A stretch of DNA of 38,047 nt. It comes from Prasinococcaceae sp. CCMP 1430 (taxonomy: Eukaryota > Prasinodermophyta > Palmophyllophyceae > Prasinococcales > Prasinococcaceae). The position numbers and the translations under genes were made by a program. Positions 9,321 to 21,288 of the stretch are shown in pieces (position 1 is the stretch's first letter; each line of letters starts with the position of its first letter). The notes below the pieces were generated by a model. It ran no database searches. It had not been told where the DNA came from and saw only the letters and a list, made by a program, of their open reading frames with translations. Where the stretch lies: positions 136,131 through 174,177 of the forward strand of contig RQSC01000907.1 of NCBI GenBank assembly GCA_013416795.1, written 5' to 3'.

Positions 9321-11150
9321 AATGTGATGCCTGGCACGTTCCTCTGTCACGAGCGCATGGCCGTGGTGAACCCCGACAACGGGCGCGTCGTGAACGGCGT
9401 CAAGCAGCCCACGGGTGAGCAGCCCATGTGGTCGCACACACGCCGCTACAGCTGGATCCACAACGGCGAGATCTACAACCACCAGGCGCTGGAGGAGAAG
9501 TACGACATCCAGGCGCCCTCGGGATCGGACAGCGAGGTCATCGGCTTCCTGTACGAGAAGCTTGGACCGGCGTTTGTCAAGGAGCTTGACGGCATGTACG
9601 CGTTCGTGGTTGTGGACCGCGAGGAGGGGACCACCTTCGCTGCGCGCGACCACATGGGCATCATCCCCATGTACATGGCGCGCGGCAAGGACGGTAGCGT
9701 GTACTTCGGCAGCGAGATGAAGATCTTCGCCGGCGACGACCAGATCGAGAGCTACGAGGAGTTTCCTCCTGGCTACCAGTTCACGCGACTGGCCGACGGC
9801 ACCGAAAAGATGGAGCGCTGGTACGAGCCGCGCTGGATTACCGACCGCGACTACGTGCCCACTGAGGAGGTCGACTACACCAAGGTGCGCGAGGCCTTCA
9901 TCGACGCCGTGGTGAGCCACATGATGGTCGACGTGAACCATGGTGTGCTGCTTAGCGGCGGGCTGGACTCAAGCCTGGTCACCGCCGTTGCCGTCAAGCA
10001 CGGCATGAAGGCCAGCAACCGCAAGTGGCACAACGAGAAGCTGCACTCGTTCTCCGTGGGCATCGAAGGTGCGCCGGACCTGCTTGCGGCGCGCAAGGTG
10101 GCAGAGTTCCTCGGCACGGACCACCACGAGTTCACGTTCACCGCACAGGAGGCGCTCGACGCGCTGCCGGACGTGGTGTACCACATCGAGTCCTTCGAGC
10201 AGGTGCGCGCGTCAGTGCCGATGTTCCTGCTCAGCCGAAAGATCAAGGGCTTCGGCGTCAAGATGGTCCTGTCGGGCGAGGGTGCCGACGAGATGTTCGG
10301 CGGGTACTTGTACTTCCACGAGGCACCCAACGCCGAGGAGTTCCACCGCGAGTGCGTGCGCAAGACTGAGCGCCTGCACAAGTGGGACGTGCTGCGCGCA
10401 AACAAGTCGACGGCGGCATGGGGCGTTGAGGCGCGCGTGCCCTTCCTCTCGCAGGGCTTCATCGACGTCGCGATGAACATCCGTCCGGAGGACAAGATGA
10501 TCGACATGAAGGAGCGTCCCGACGGCGTGCACCCCAAGAGCGAGAAGTACATCCTGCGCAAGGCCTTCGACACGCCCGACGACCCCTACCTGCCCGAGGA
10601 GGTGCTGTGGCGCCAGAAGGAGCAGTTCTCCGACGGCGTGGGCTATGACTGGGTGGACGGACTCAGGGACCATGCGGAGGCAGCCGTCTCCGACGAGATG
10701 TTCGAGGCGCGCGCGGAACGCTTTCCGGACAACACGCCGGCCACCAAGGAGTACTACCTGCTGCGCTCGCTCTTCGAGGAACACTTCCCAGAGAAGTGTG
10801 CCGTGGAGCAGATCCCCTCGGGCAAGTCGATCGCGTGCTCCACGCCCGAAGCAGTAGCGTGGAAGGAGGAGTGGATGAACAGCGTGGGGGATATCTCGGG
10901 CCGGGCTGTGAACGTGCACGACTCGTCAGACGGCTTCAGCGTGGATGGTGAGGCCGTGGCGGAGATGCCGTCGGCTTCGGTGGTGGCGACGGCCGCGGGG
11001 GTATCAGCGCGGCGGCGCGCCAGCGTGCGCGTGGCACGGGGGGGCATGGGCGGTGCTAGCACAGCTCCGCGGAGGAGGCGGACACATGCGCGGGCGACCG
11101 GCGCGCTGTCCATGTCGGCGGCGTCGTTCGCGCGCGCTGCGCTGTTGTAG
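9321..11150 (+). CDS. Asparagine synthetase (glutamine-hydrolysing), N-terminal exon missing
   Basis: AsnB-type enzyme making asparagine from aspartate, glutamine and ATP. The recognisable protein starts right after an acceptor (CACAG, 9316-9320) at NVMPGTFLCHERMAVVNPD, i.e. inside the class-II glutaminase domain. NGEIYNHQAL (glutaminase) and the synthetase PP-loop LLSGGLDSS (about 9949-9975) are intact, as are VLSGEGADEMFGGYLYFH, ANKSTAAWGVEARVPFL and the EQFSDGVGYDW segment. It stays close to bacterial AsnB to the conserved SGRAVNVHDSS end. The catalytic Cys2 (MCGI/MCSI) and the RHRGPD motif are absent and must lie on an upstream exon, probably in the sequence collapsed at N8931. Beyond the normal C-terminus the frame continues about 75 residues of Ala/Arg-rich sequence to TAG 11148-11150, a low-complexity extension. 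Confidence 0.93.
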   Translation, partial: NVMPGTFLCHERMAVVNPDNGRVVNGVKQPTGEQPMWSHTRRYSWIHNGEIYNHQALEEKYDIQAPSGSDSEVIGFLYEKLGPAFVKELDGMYAFVVVDREEGTTFAARDHMGIIPMYMARGKDGSVYFGSEMKIFAGDDQIESYEEFPPGYQFTRLADGTEKMERWYEPRWITDRDYVPTEEVDYTKVREAFIDAVVSHMMVDVNHGVLLSGGLDSSLVTAVAVKHGMKASNRKWHNEKLHSFSVGIEGAPDLLAARKVAEFLGTDHHEFTFTAQEALDALPDVVYHIESFEQVRASVPMFLLSRKIKGFGVKMVLSGEGADEMFGGYLYFHEAPNAEEFHRECVRKTERLHKWDVLRANKSTAAWGVEARVPFLSQGFIDVAMNIRPEDKMIDMKERPDGVHPKSEKYILRKAFDTPDDPYLPEEVLWRQKEQFSDGVGYDWVDGLRDHAEAAVSDEMFEARAERFPDNTPATKEYYLLRSLFEEHFPEKCAVEQIPSGKSIACSTPEAVAWKEEWMNSVGDISGRAVNVHDSSDGFSVDGEAVAEMPSASVVATAAGVSARRRASVRVARGGMGGASTAPRRRRTHARATGALSMSAASFARAALL

Positions 11151-11307
11151 GTGGGGTCAGCGCCGGCTTCGAATCGAAGCGGGCGTGAGCAGCGTGCCGC
11201 TGAGTGTACGCGTAAGCATGACGCAGCGAATCGCCACACCTCCTCCAGTGGTCGCGCTGGCGCCGCCGCCGGCCAGTGATGTGCTGTGCTGCTGACTAAG
11301 AAAAGAA

Positions 11308-12461
11308 TTACTGCTGCGCGCACTGAACGCCGGGCCCGCCCGCGCCGCCGCGCGGGTCGTCATCCTCGTCATCGTAGGCCTGCTGGCGATCACGCGCGGC
11401 GCCCTGGCGCATGTCCGCCTCAAAGTCGACGGAGTTCAGCATGCACTCCTCTGCGTCGTCGACGTCCATCGACGCGGCAGGCGGCGCGCCGAACACCGCC
11501 TGCAGCTGCTTGGCCTCCGCCTCGCCGATGTCGCCGTCCTCCGGAAACGTGACCTTGAACTTGACGTACAGGTTGCCCTTGTCGAAGGGGCGCCCATGGA
11601 CGGGCATGCCCTCATCGTTGATCTTCTTGACCTCGCCTGGGCGAATGATCTCCCCTGGTTGCGTCTTGACGAGCAGCGTGCGCCCGTCCAGGTGCTTGAT
11701 GGTGCCCGTGTATCCTGTGAGTGCCTCGACGAGCGTGATCTCCTTTTCGACGATGAGGTCGCTCCCCTTGCGCGTGAAGGTCTTGTGCTCCTTCTGCTGC
11801 AGCACAAACACAATGTCACCCGGCACGGTGTCCGGCGCCTCGTCCGCCTCGCCCCGGAAGACAATCTTTTGCCCATGCCGCATGCCCTTCTCGACGAAGA
11901 CCTCGAGAATCTTGCGTTGCTGCACCACCTTGTTGCCCTTGCACTCGTCGCAGCGGTCGCCGGGCGCGAAAACCTGGCCCGAGCCGTTGCACTCGGAGCA
12001 CACGACCTGCACCTGCTGGATCATGCCAGGGCCGATCTGCCTCATCTGCATACGAGCGCCCGCGCCGCCGCAGGCCCGGCAGGTCGTGGTGCGGCCGCTC
12101 TTCGAGCCAGTGCCCTTGCACTTCGGGCAGATCAGGTTCTTGCTCAGGGAGAGCTTCTTCTTGGCGCCGTTGTACAGGTCGTCGAGCGTCATCTTCAGCT
12201 GGTGGACGACGTCCTCGCCGCGGCGCTCCCTGCGCCCGCGCGAGCTGCCACCCATACCACCCATACCACCGCCGAACATTTGCTCGAAGATGTCAAACGG
12301 GTTGCCGCCACCACCGCCGGGGCCCATGCCCTCCTTGAGAGCGTCCTCGCCGTACTCGTCGTAGATTTCTTTCTTCTCGGGGTCGCTCAGCACCTCGTAC
12401 GCAGCGGTGATCTCCTTGAAAACCTCGGGGTCACCGCCCTTGTCGGGGTGGTTCTTCATGG
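11308..12461 (-). CDS. Type I (DnaJA/Ydj1-like) Hsp40 co-chaperone, farnesylatable, first exon missing
   Basis: Co-chaperone that stimulates Hsp70 ATPase and delivers clients. The exon begins after an acceptor at 12462-12463, in the middle of the J domain, at (A)MKNHPDKGGDPE, with the essential HPD. Then follow a Gly-rich/GF region with the NPFDIF motif, four Cys zinc-finger repeats (CPKCKGTG, CRACGGAG, CSECNGSG, CDECKGNK, about residues 111-177 of this exon) and the two C-terminal substrate-binding barrels. It ends CAQQ, a CaaX box of the farnesylated Ydj1/DNAJA type, implying association with ER or other membranes. The exon with J-domain helices I and II was searched for by eye from 12464 to 13368 and not found; it may be inside the 13369-13459 gap. 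It converges on asparagine synthetase with 157 nt between stops. Confidence 0.93.
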
Positions 12462-12463
12462 CT

Positions 12464-13368
12464 GCACGGGCGCGTGCGGCGATGCGCGGGGAGGGGCGAA
12501 TTGGGATGGGGACGGGAGGCCGCAGGGAGCAAAAGAAGCACGCCGAAGTGGCAAAGGAGAGCGTCAGCGCAGTGCGATGGGCGGAAGTCCCCCCCTCCTC
12601 TTCCCCCTTCCCCTCACGCGCGGCGCGCGCGCGCGAGGCGGGGGGAGACGAAGCGCCACAAATGCTCGGTACGGCGACTCTCCTTCACGTCCGCCCACCC
12701 AGGCCACCCCGCCCCGGCAGCGCACGGCGCCAAGACGGCCGTCGCAAGAGCACGCGGCTTTTTCGGGATACCACAGCGCACTCCAGCGTGCGCCTCCAAG
12801 TCCGGGGCGCAGCGGCTGGCGCACTCCCCTTCTTTCCCCGCCCGCGGCACCGCGGCGCTTCCTTCTTCTCATGGACACCCTCCACACCCATGCACCGGCC
12901 CGCCCCGCCCCGCCCGCTCGGGCACGCCGCCGCCCGCGCGCCCCACCGCGCGCGCGCTGTGGTGGTCCCCGCGCGCGCGCGCGCGCGAATGCGCCGACGC
13001 GCACCGGCCCGAACCCGAACCCCGACCCCAGGGGAAACACCTGCAAATCAAACATTTCATGCTTCGAATATAAACCCTATTACCAATTTAACCCAATTCG
13101 CGGCCCACCGCCGGCGCGCGTGGAGGCGAGGTGCGGGCGGGGCGCCGAGGCCGAGGCCACAACCCCCAAAAAACGGAAGTGCCAAATTCGACGCGAGCTC
13201 ACCCCCGTCTCACGTATAACAGAATGTGCAAATACCTTCAATATCTAATTTCGATGCGCCAAACCCGAACCCTGAGACGTCTACGCCTCCCTCCCGGGAA
13301 ATGCTGTGGCCGGCGCGCGGCGCGGCGCGCGCGAGTTCCGGAAGCCGGCCGGCCGGCCGACCGGCGCG
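12464..13368. other. Divergent intergenic region between DnaJ and the CCDC81-like gene
   Basis: About 900 nt holding the first intron and promoter of the DnaJ gene (-) and upstream sequence of the CCDC81-like gene (+). It is mostly extremely GC-rich, with two islands of more AT-rich sequence (about 13045-13100 and 13200-13265). It ends in GGCC repeats (13347-13358) against the N run. No exon was recognised. Confidence 0.5.
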
Positions 13369-13459
13369 NNNNNNNNNNNNNNNNNNNNNNNNNNNNNNNN
13401 NNNNNNNNNNNNNNNNNNNNNNNNNNNNNNNNNNNNNNNNNNNNNNNNNNNNNNNNNNN
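13369..13459. other. Assembly gap (91 N)
   Basis: Run of 91 N bases. It removes the 5' end of the CCDC81-like gene and may contain the first exon of the DnaJ gene. The reading frame entering from the left (13306-13368) cannot be trusted as part of either gene. Confidence 0.98.
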
Positions 13460-14883
13460 CGGGCGCTGCCGCGCGCAAGTGGCGCGCGCTCGATGAGGGG
13501 GCCGTCCGCGCCGCGTGGCGCGAGTTCGGCGCAGCGGTCGCCGCGACGCTGCGCGCAGGCAGCGGCGTCCTCGTGCCAGGGCTCGGCACGTTCTCGGTCG
13601 GCGAGGTGTACCACCCGAGCGGTGGCTCACAGCGTCCGCTCGCAGGGAAGCATGCGACCTTCGAGTTCTCGCAGGCCTTCAAGAACGTGCTCCAGGCCAA
13701 GCCCGCGCTCTACCAGACGGGCCCGCGGCCTGTGAGGAAGACAAACTTCGCGCTCATCGCGCAGCGCACTACGCTGTCTCGCACCGATGCTCAGCGCGCG
13801 CTCACGCTGTGCTTCAACGAGCTCTCGAAAATGTTACTTGCCGGCGGGCGCCGGGTTTCGGTGGCAATCCCGTCGGTTGCGACCGTCAAACTCACCCGGA
13901 AGGGCATCGCCAAGGTGAACATCAACGCGATGCTCGAGGACCTGCTCGCGCCCCCCAAGTACGCGAGCAAGGCGGTCGACGTCGCGCCGCCGCCGCTCTC
14001 CGAGCGTGCGAAGCCGCCGCAACCCGAGATCAACGTCGAGCTCACAGCAGACAATGCCGCAGAGGTGTTCATGGACGTCTGCGTCGATGCAGACCGCGTT
14101 GGTTGCGGCATGGTACGCGCCGTGGACATCTTCAGGGCCATGGCCCCAGGACAGCCGCTGCAAGGGCTCGAGGAGCTCGCGCCCGCCGACAACGTCGCCG
14201 CGGCGCTCGAGCGCCTCATGACCACCAAAGGCCTCCTCAACTACACACGCTTCGCCAGGGTGCTCGCCAAAGCTCTTCGCAAGGAGCCTCCCGCCGTGGC
14301 TATCACCAAGCGCGGCAAAGCCATCGCAAAGGGCGAGGCCACCAAGGTCGCCGAGGAGGGGGGCATCATTGCCGACGATTGGGAAGTTGTTGAGGCTGGC
14401 ATTCCGTGGGTGCCATCCACGCGCTTCAGCAGGCCGACGCTCACTCGCGAACAGTGCGACGCGTGGAACAGCGCCGCTGCCGAGGCGCGCAAGCGTGCGT
14501 ACGCTGAGGGTGAGGGCCTGGCGCCCTCGGTCGGCAGCGGCACGTATGCGCGCGCCAGCGTGGACTTCGGGTATAACAGCGGCTGGAGCACGGCGGGCAT
14601 GCCGCCTACCTTCGTCCAGCGACGCTGGGCACGCACCGCCGAGGCCATGGCTGCGTGGGAAGCAGAGGACGCACCGCTGCTCGAGGCCGAGAAGCGCGCC
14701 GAGCAGGCACGCAAGAGCAAGGCCGCCGAGGCCAAACTAGCCTACCGAGCGGACCTCGACGCACTCGTTGCCACGCGCGCCGCCGGCGTCGCGGCGGCCC
14801 TCGGTGCGGCGAACGCGTGGCCCTACCATGTCGCCTGGGATGCGGCCTCGCCGCGGCCCGCCACCGCGCCTGGGAGACACTGA
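13460..14883 (+). CDS. CCDC81-like protein with tandem eukaryotic HU domains, 5'-partial
   Basis: The frame emerges from the N gap and runs to TGA 14881-14883 (about 474 residues seen). The first HU-like fold carries VLVPGLGTFSVGEVYHP, matching the 'PGLGTF' hallmark of the N-terminal HU domain of CCDC81 and related eukaryotic HU proteins. A second follows around VRKTNFALIAQRTTLSRTD and VSVAIPSVATVKLTRKG. Afterwards comes a helical segment with an EF-hand-like or calponin-like look (VFMDVCVDADRVGCGMV, LLNYTRFARVLAKAL). The C-terminus is rich in Glu/Lys/Ala with a coiled coil (LLEAEKRAEQARKSKAAEAKL). In animals CCDC81 is a centrosome/cilium protein, so a basal-body role in a flagellate is an inference. 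The N-terminal residues before the HU fold are unknown. Confidence 0.75.
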
Positions 14884-15080
14884 GGAGCCGCCCGCCCAAG
14901 CGCACGCGCGCGGACGGTCGCCACGGGCATCTTTAGACTCGCGCATCAATCCCGCCCCGCTCCCGGTCTAGTAGTAAATCATGGTGTGCCACGAGGGTAG
15001 GAGAGATGCGTCGCGCCGAGCGCGACAAGTCCAGACGTGGTGAAGACTTACTGTACGTGAGGCCGGAGACATACATGTGG

Positions 15081-16955
15081 TCAGCGCGAGCTGTGGTCGA
15101 TGTACTTGATCGCGAGGTACGCACAGATGAAGAAAGCGCAAGGAAAAATGAACATGTAGCCGACCTGGTTCTCGAGCGTCTTGTGCTCCATTCCGTAAAA
15201 CTCCAGGATGGTCTCTCCTCCCACCGAGAAAACTGGGTCGGTATCCTGGAATTGGTTGAGCATGAAGCTCTGGAAGGGATACCTAAGGAAGTCAATGGCC
15301 GCTGCCCAGCGCCAGCCATCCGGAATATTGTCGTCTGTGATGAAGAGCCCGCCGAAGAACAGCTGGATGGTGACGTAGGTAGGGAGTGCAGCGTTCGCAA
15401 CCTCCAGGTTCGGGCACGCGCTCGCAAAGAAGTAGGCGAGGATGATCCCCGCGACGGAGCTGAGATAATATGTCAGCCAGTAGTATCCAAAGGTGCCCTG
15501 CATCCCAATAGCGAAGTACGTGGCGCAACAGTACACGGTAGTCGTGAGGAGCGCCATCAAGCCCTCCTCGAGCACTTTCCACACCAGATATGTCAAGCTA
15601 TTGTAACAGCCGTCGTTCCTCTCGCGGTAGAAGAGCGGGCGCTCGAGCACCAGCGTGGGCACGTACGCGGCGGCGCCGTAGCCGTTGAGCGCGGTCGCCA
15701 TGAAGAGCACCGACGTGGTGCTCTGCACCGACTGAGGGTCTACGTCGCTGCCGACTCCCCAGTAGAGCGACATAAGGATGAACGAGAAGAGCACCTTGTC
15801 GCCGAACCTCGGTCCGAGAAAGTCGGGGGTTGGCATCGCCTTCGCGGTGCGCCAGCGCAGCAGCGTGCCCAGTGCGTGCCATGACGAGTTGCGCGTGGCC
15901 GTGGTCATCTCGATGCGCGACCTCTGTGCTGTCGTAGACTGGGCTGCCTCCTCCCTGACGGCCGCCACCAGTGTCGCGCGCTCCTCGTCGGCGCGCTTGC
16001 GCTCGGCGCTCGAGGCGAAGCGCTCCGCCATCGCGCTTGCGTCGTCAGCGGCGAGCGCGAAGCCCTTGGCGTTGGAGGCGGTGCGGCCCGCCTCGATTGC
16101 CTCGCGCTCGCGTGCGTACTTGGTGACCGCCCCAATGCCCCCGTTCATGATGTCAATGACCCATTCGCACAGCGAGTACGATGTCATGTGCTCGGGGTAC
16201 TCGAATCCTTCGCCCTCGAAGAACTTCCTGAGCCCTGCGCCGCCGCCGCTGAGATCACCGAAGAAGGTAGTCGAACCCCCCTTCAGCAGTAGCAGGCGAT
16301 CGAACATTCCAAACGCCATGCCCGTGGGCGAGTGTATGGTAGCACAGATGGTGCATTGCGTGCTCTTGGCGAGCTCCTTGAGCACGACAACCACCTCGTT
16401 TGCCATCGTAGAGTCCAGCCCAGTCGTGGGCTCGTCAAGGAAGAGCACGTCCGGACGCGTGACCAATGCGAGGCCAACGTTGACGCGCTTGGCCTGCCCA
16501 CCGCTCACGCCGCGCTTGAGGTCGTTGCCGATGACGGTGTCGGCGCACTCGGTCAGGCGAAGCTGCTCCATCACCGTGTCGACGAGCGCCTTCATGTCGG
16601 CGGCGGGCATTTTCGAGTCGTTCTTGAGCGCCGCCGTGTAAGAGAGCATTTCGCGCACGGTGAGGATGTCGCACAGGGTGTCCTTTTGCTCCACATAGCC
16701 CACGCGCTGCCGCAGCGCCCCGGCCGTCGGCGCAGCGCCGCCGTACAACACCTCGCCACTGATCGTGCCCGCCGTCTTGCGGCCGGCGAGCACGTCGAGC
16801 AGTGTCGTCTTGCCGCAGCCGGAGGGGCCCATGAGCGCGGTGAGCTCATTGGGCCGCAGATAGCCGCTGACGCCGTGAAGGATCTCGATGGGCTCAGCTT
16901 TGCGCCCACGGCCGGGCACCGAGTAGTGCACGTCCTCGAAGGTCACAAGTACCAT
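15081..16955 (-). CDS. ABCG-family half-transporter
   Basis: A complete intronless gene of 624 residues in the NBD-TMD order typical of ABCG (White-type) half-transporters, which must dimerise to export lipids, sterols or small hydrophobic compounds. Walker A GPSGCGKT (43-50), Q-loop YVEQKDTL (about 88-95), signature VSGGQAKR (150-157), Walker B LFLDEPTTGLDS (171-182) and the H-loop (TIHSP) are intact. An Ala/Glu/Arg-rich linker (about 290-360) leads to the membrane domain, with segments beginning at KVLFSFILMSLYWGV, SVLFMATALNGYG, ALLTTTVYCCATYFAI, SSVAGIILAYFFASA, TYVTIQLFFGGLF and a last YMFIFPCAFFICAYLAI. Start ATG 16953-16955; there is no signal peptide, as usual for the family. The substrate cannot be deduced. 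Confidence 0.93.
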   Translation of the reverse strand: MVLVTFEDVHYSVPGRGRKAEPIEILHGVSGYLRPNELTALMGPSGCGKTTLLDVLAGRKTAGTISGEVLYGGAAPTAGALRQRVGYVEQKDTLCDILTVREMLSYTAALKNDSKMPAADMKALVDTVMEQLRLTECADTVIGNDLKRGVSGGQAKRVNVGLALVTRPDVLFLDEPTTGLDSTMANEVVVVLKELAKSTQCTICATIHSPTGMAFGMFDRLLLLKGGSTTFFGDLSGGGAGLRKFFEGEGFEYPEHMTSYSLCEWVIDIMNGGIGAVTKYAREREAIEAGRTASNAKGFALAADDASAMAERFASSAERKRADEERATLVAAVREEAAQSTTAQRSRIEMTTATRNSSWHALGTLLRWRTAKAMPTPDFLGPRFGDKVLFSFILMSLYWGVGSDVDPQSVQSTTSVLFMATALNGYGAAAYVPTLVLERPLFYRERNDGCYNSLTYLVWKVLEEGLMALLTTTVYCCATYFAIGMQGTFGYYWLTYYLSSVAGIILAYFFASACPNLEVANAALPTYVTIQLFFGGLFITDDNIPDGWRWAAAIDFLRYPFQSFMLNQFQDTDPVFSVGGETILEFYGMEHKTLENQVGYMFIFPCAFFICAYLAIKYIDHSSR

Positions 16956-19465
<2,510 letters not shown>

Positions 19466-19562
19466 GCGAGCGTCCTACCTGAGCCGCTGCACGAGTGTAA
19501 AAGTTGTGATAGATATTTACATCCTCGGTGCGAGGTGCCGCGCAAGCTTGCCCTGACCTCGT

Positions 19563-20654
19563 TCAGTCCATGTCATCCGCCTCGACGCGCTCGCGCGCGA
19601 AGCGCACCGGCACGTCTGGTGACCCTCCGTTGTCGACCTCGCCGCCGCCATCCATCGCCATCGCCGCCGGGCCTGAATTGCCGTTGCCGGCCAAGCCACC
19701 AGCAGTGCCCGCCGCCACCTTGACGTTTGCCTGGCCGCTGGCTAGCCCCGCCGCGAGCTGCCTCTCGCGCCTCTTGGCCCGCTTCTTGGCGGACTTCGAC
19801 AGGCCCATCCCACCGCCGCCGCCGAGCGGCTGGTCAAGCCGGCTCGCGCCGCGGCCCCTGTGATTGCCCTTGCCCACGCCCCCCTTGACCCACAGCCGCC
19901 GCGTCTTGTGATTCGGGTTGAACTGCTTGACGTCCGCGTGGCTCGCCAGGCGATACTTCAACGGGATGTCCACGCCGTCCTTCGGAAAGGGCACGCCGTC
20001 GATGTAGTTGGCGAAGTCCGGCACGAGCGGGTTGTCCAGGGCGGGCTTGCGCAGGCGGTACATCGCGCGCTTGGCCGCGTGCATATTCGCAAACACCACG
20101 TTGCAAGAGGAGTCGTTGATCCACTCCACGTGCGTGGGCTCGTGCGCACGAAAGTACTCGAAGATCTCTCGCGTCGACATGGCGTCCGTGCCGTAGAGGT
20201 GCACCGCCTCGGGGCGCACCTCGACGCCCGGCGGCGCGTCCTTCGCCTCCTCGAGGAAGTCGAGCGCCGCCTCGCCCCCCGAGACGTCCATGCCGACGGC
20301 CGCGGCGGCATCGGCGTCCCTGGCGGCGTCGTATCCTTCGATCCCGAAGCGCTCCGCGCGCTTCGCGCGCTCCTGCGCGAGGAGCACTGCCTTGGCGCGC
20401 TGCTCCTCGACGGCGGCCGCGGCGGCGGCCTTGGCCTCCTCCGCCACCTTCTCCGCGGCGAGCTGCTCCTCGGTCGGGCGGATCGTCGCGCTCGGCGCGA
20501 TCGTGCCGAACTTCGCGGCGCGTGCCTCCCGCTTCGCGATCTCCTCGGCGGAGTACATGTCCCACGCGGCAGCCGCGGCGCCGCCGCCGCCCGCAGCGGC
20601 CCTCCCCAGGAACGGGTTCGCGTACGCCTTCGTGCGGACCCCCGGCGGGCCGGC
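19563..20654 (-). CDS. Nuclear cap-binding protein subunit 3-like (NCBP3), 5' end unresolved
   Basis: NCBP3 binds capped mRNA with NCBP1 and helps export. The family's RRM-like core is clear: AVHLYGTDAMSTREIFEYF, HVEWINDSSCNVVFANMHAA, and a following KYRLASHADVKQFNP-type segment, then a Gly/Arg/Lys-rich stretch (GVGKGNHRGRGASRLDQP, KSAKKRAKRRERQL). Upstream are two short R..RFG-type motifs (REARAAKFGTIAPSATIRP and AKRAERFGIEGYDAA) flanking an Ala/Glu helix, as in SARNP/Tho1-like mRNP proteins. The protein ends in an acidic VEADDMD. The start is unclear: MYSAEEIAKREARAAK could begin it, but the frame before it (VRTKAYANPFLGRA) looks coding. A frame change near 20650 and the N at 20771 separate it from a plausible 5' exon. 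Confidence 0.83.
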   Translation of the reverse strand, partial: AGPPGVRTKAYANPFLGRAAAGGGGAAAAAWDMYSAEEIAKREARAAKFGTIAPSATIRPTEEQLAAEKVAEEAKAAAAAAVEEQRAKAVLLAQERAKRAERFGIEGYDAARDADAAAAVGMDVSGGEAALDFLEEAKDAPPGVEVRPEAVHLYGTDAMSTREIFEYFRAHEPTHVEWINDSSCNVVFANMHAAKRAMYRLRKPALDNPLVPDFANYIDGVPFPKDGVDIPLKYRLASHADVKQFNPNHKTRRLWVKGGVGKGNHRGRGASRLDQPLGGGGGMGLSKSAKKRAKRRERQLAAGLASGQANVKVAAGTAGGLAGNGNSGPAAMAMDGGGEVDNGGSPDVPVRFARERVEADDMD

Positions 20655-20770
20655 GGCCTCGCGTCCGACAGCCCCGCCTCGTACATCGGCACGATTTCCG
20701 AAGGGGTGGGTACAGCAGCCACCGTCAGGTTCCAGGCTGTGGAGCTCATCTTGGAGCCCGCGCCACGGCC

Positions 20771-20771
20771 N
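20771..20771. other. Single ambiguous base, probable collapsed gap
   Basis: N inside the presumed 5' coding part of the NCBP3-like gene; the frames on either side do not agree, so bases are probably missing. Confidence 0.55.
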
Positions 20772-20880
20772 TCGGCGGGCGGTACACGTCATCACCCTCA
20801 CCGCCCCCGCCGCGTCGACGCCCGCCTCCTCCACGTCGGCGGCCACGGCCACGGCCGCTGCGCGCGTCCCGCCCCGGTCG
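20772..20880 (-). other. Possible RGG-box first exon of the NCBP3-like gene
   Basis: On the minus strand one frame reads RSGRGRGRRRGGGGRRRGG followed by an acidic GEGDDVYRPP, an RGG/RG-box composition seen in RNA-binding proteins. It begins just after an acceptor-like CTAATAG and ends at N20771. Across the N another frame gives GRGAGSKMSSTAWNLTVAAV and PTPSEIVPMYEAGLSDARP. Together these could be the missing NCBP3-like N-terminus, but a low-complexity coincidence in GC-rich DNA is possible. Confidence 0.3.
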
Positions 20881-20883
20881 CTA

Positions 20884-20907
20884 TTAGGGTTTATGATGTA
20901 GGGTTTA
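20884..20907 (-). promoter_or_regulatory. Two telo-box-like AAACCCTA motifs
   Basis: Two copies of the AAACCCTA word on the minus strand (TTAGGGTTTA at 20884-20893 and TAGGGTTTA at 20899-20907 on plus), just upstream of the NCBP3-like gene. In plants, AAACCCTAA telo-boxes sit in promoters of translation and RNA-processing genes. Two short copies can arise by chance, so function is only suggested. Confidence 0.3.
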
Positions 20908-21143
20908 GGTACAGGGTGACTGCAGTCGACTGCGCAGCTTCCGTCTGACTGACGACCTGACCAGCCGACTCTGAGCGATGACTGCTCAATCTGATCACGC
21001 ACCGGCGTGCACACGCCGACCCACCGACAGACACACAGATGCAGATGGTGATCGGCAAAATAGGCAGACAGAAGGTGGATGGCAGATGGATGGCGAGCAT
21101 GAGTCAGTCAGTTAGTCAGATCTGCTCTTTTTGTGTTGTGTGT

Positions 21144-21175
21144 ATGGATGGATGGATGGATGGATGGATGGATGG
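21144..21175 (+). repeat. (ATGG)8 microsatellite
   Basis: Eight uninterrupted ATGG units about 110 nt before the DUF1826 start. Read in frame it would encode Met-Asp-Gly-Trp repeats, a sign that the open frame before ATG 21289 is not real protein. Confidence 0.95.
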
Positions 21176-21288
21176 GACAGGCCGCGGCCGGACCGCCCGG
21201 ATTCGGATTCGGTCCCTTCCGCCTCTCGCTTTCCGCGCACGCGCGAGATTTTTTCGACGGCGCCGCGTCGGCGCCCCCCCCGCGAACG

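Noticed and set aside
21133-21288. N-terminal extension of the DUF1826 protein through Met-Asp-Gly-Trp repeats
   Set aside because: It is the translation of the ATGG microsatellite; the ATG at 21289 is a better start.
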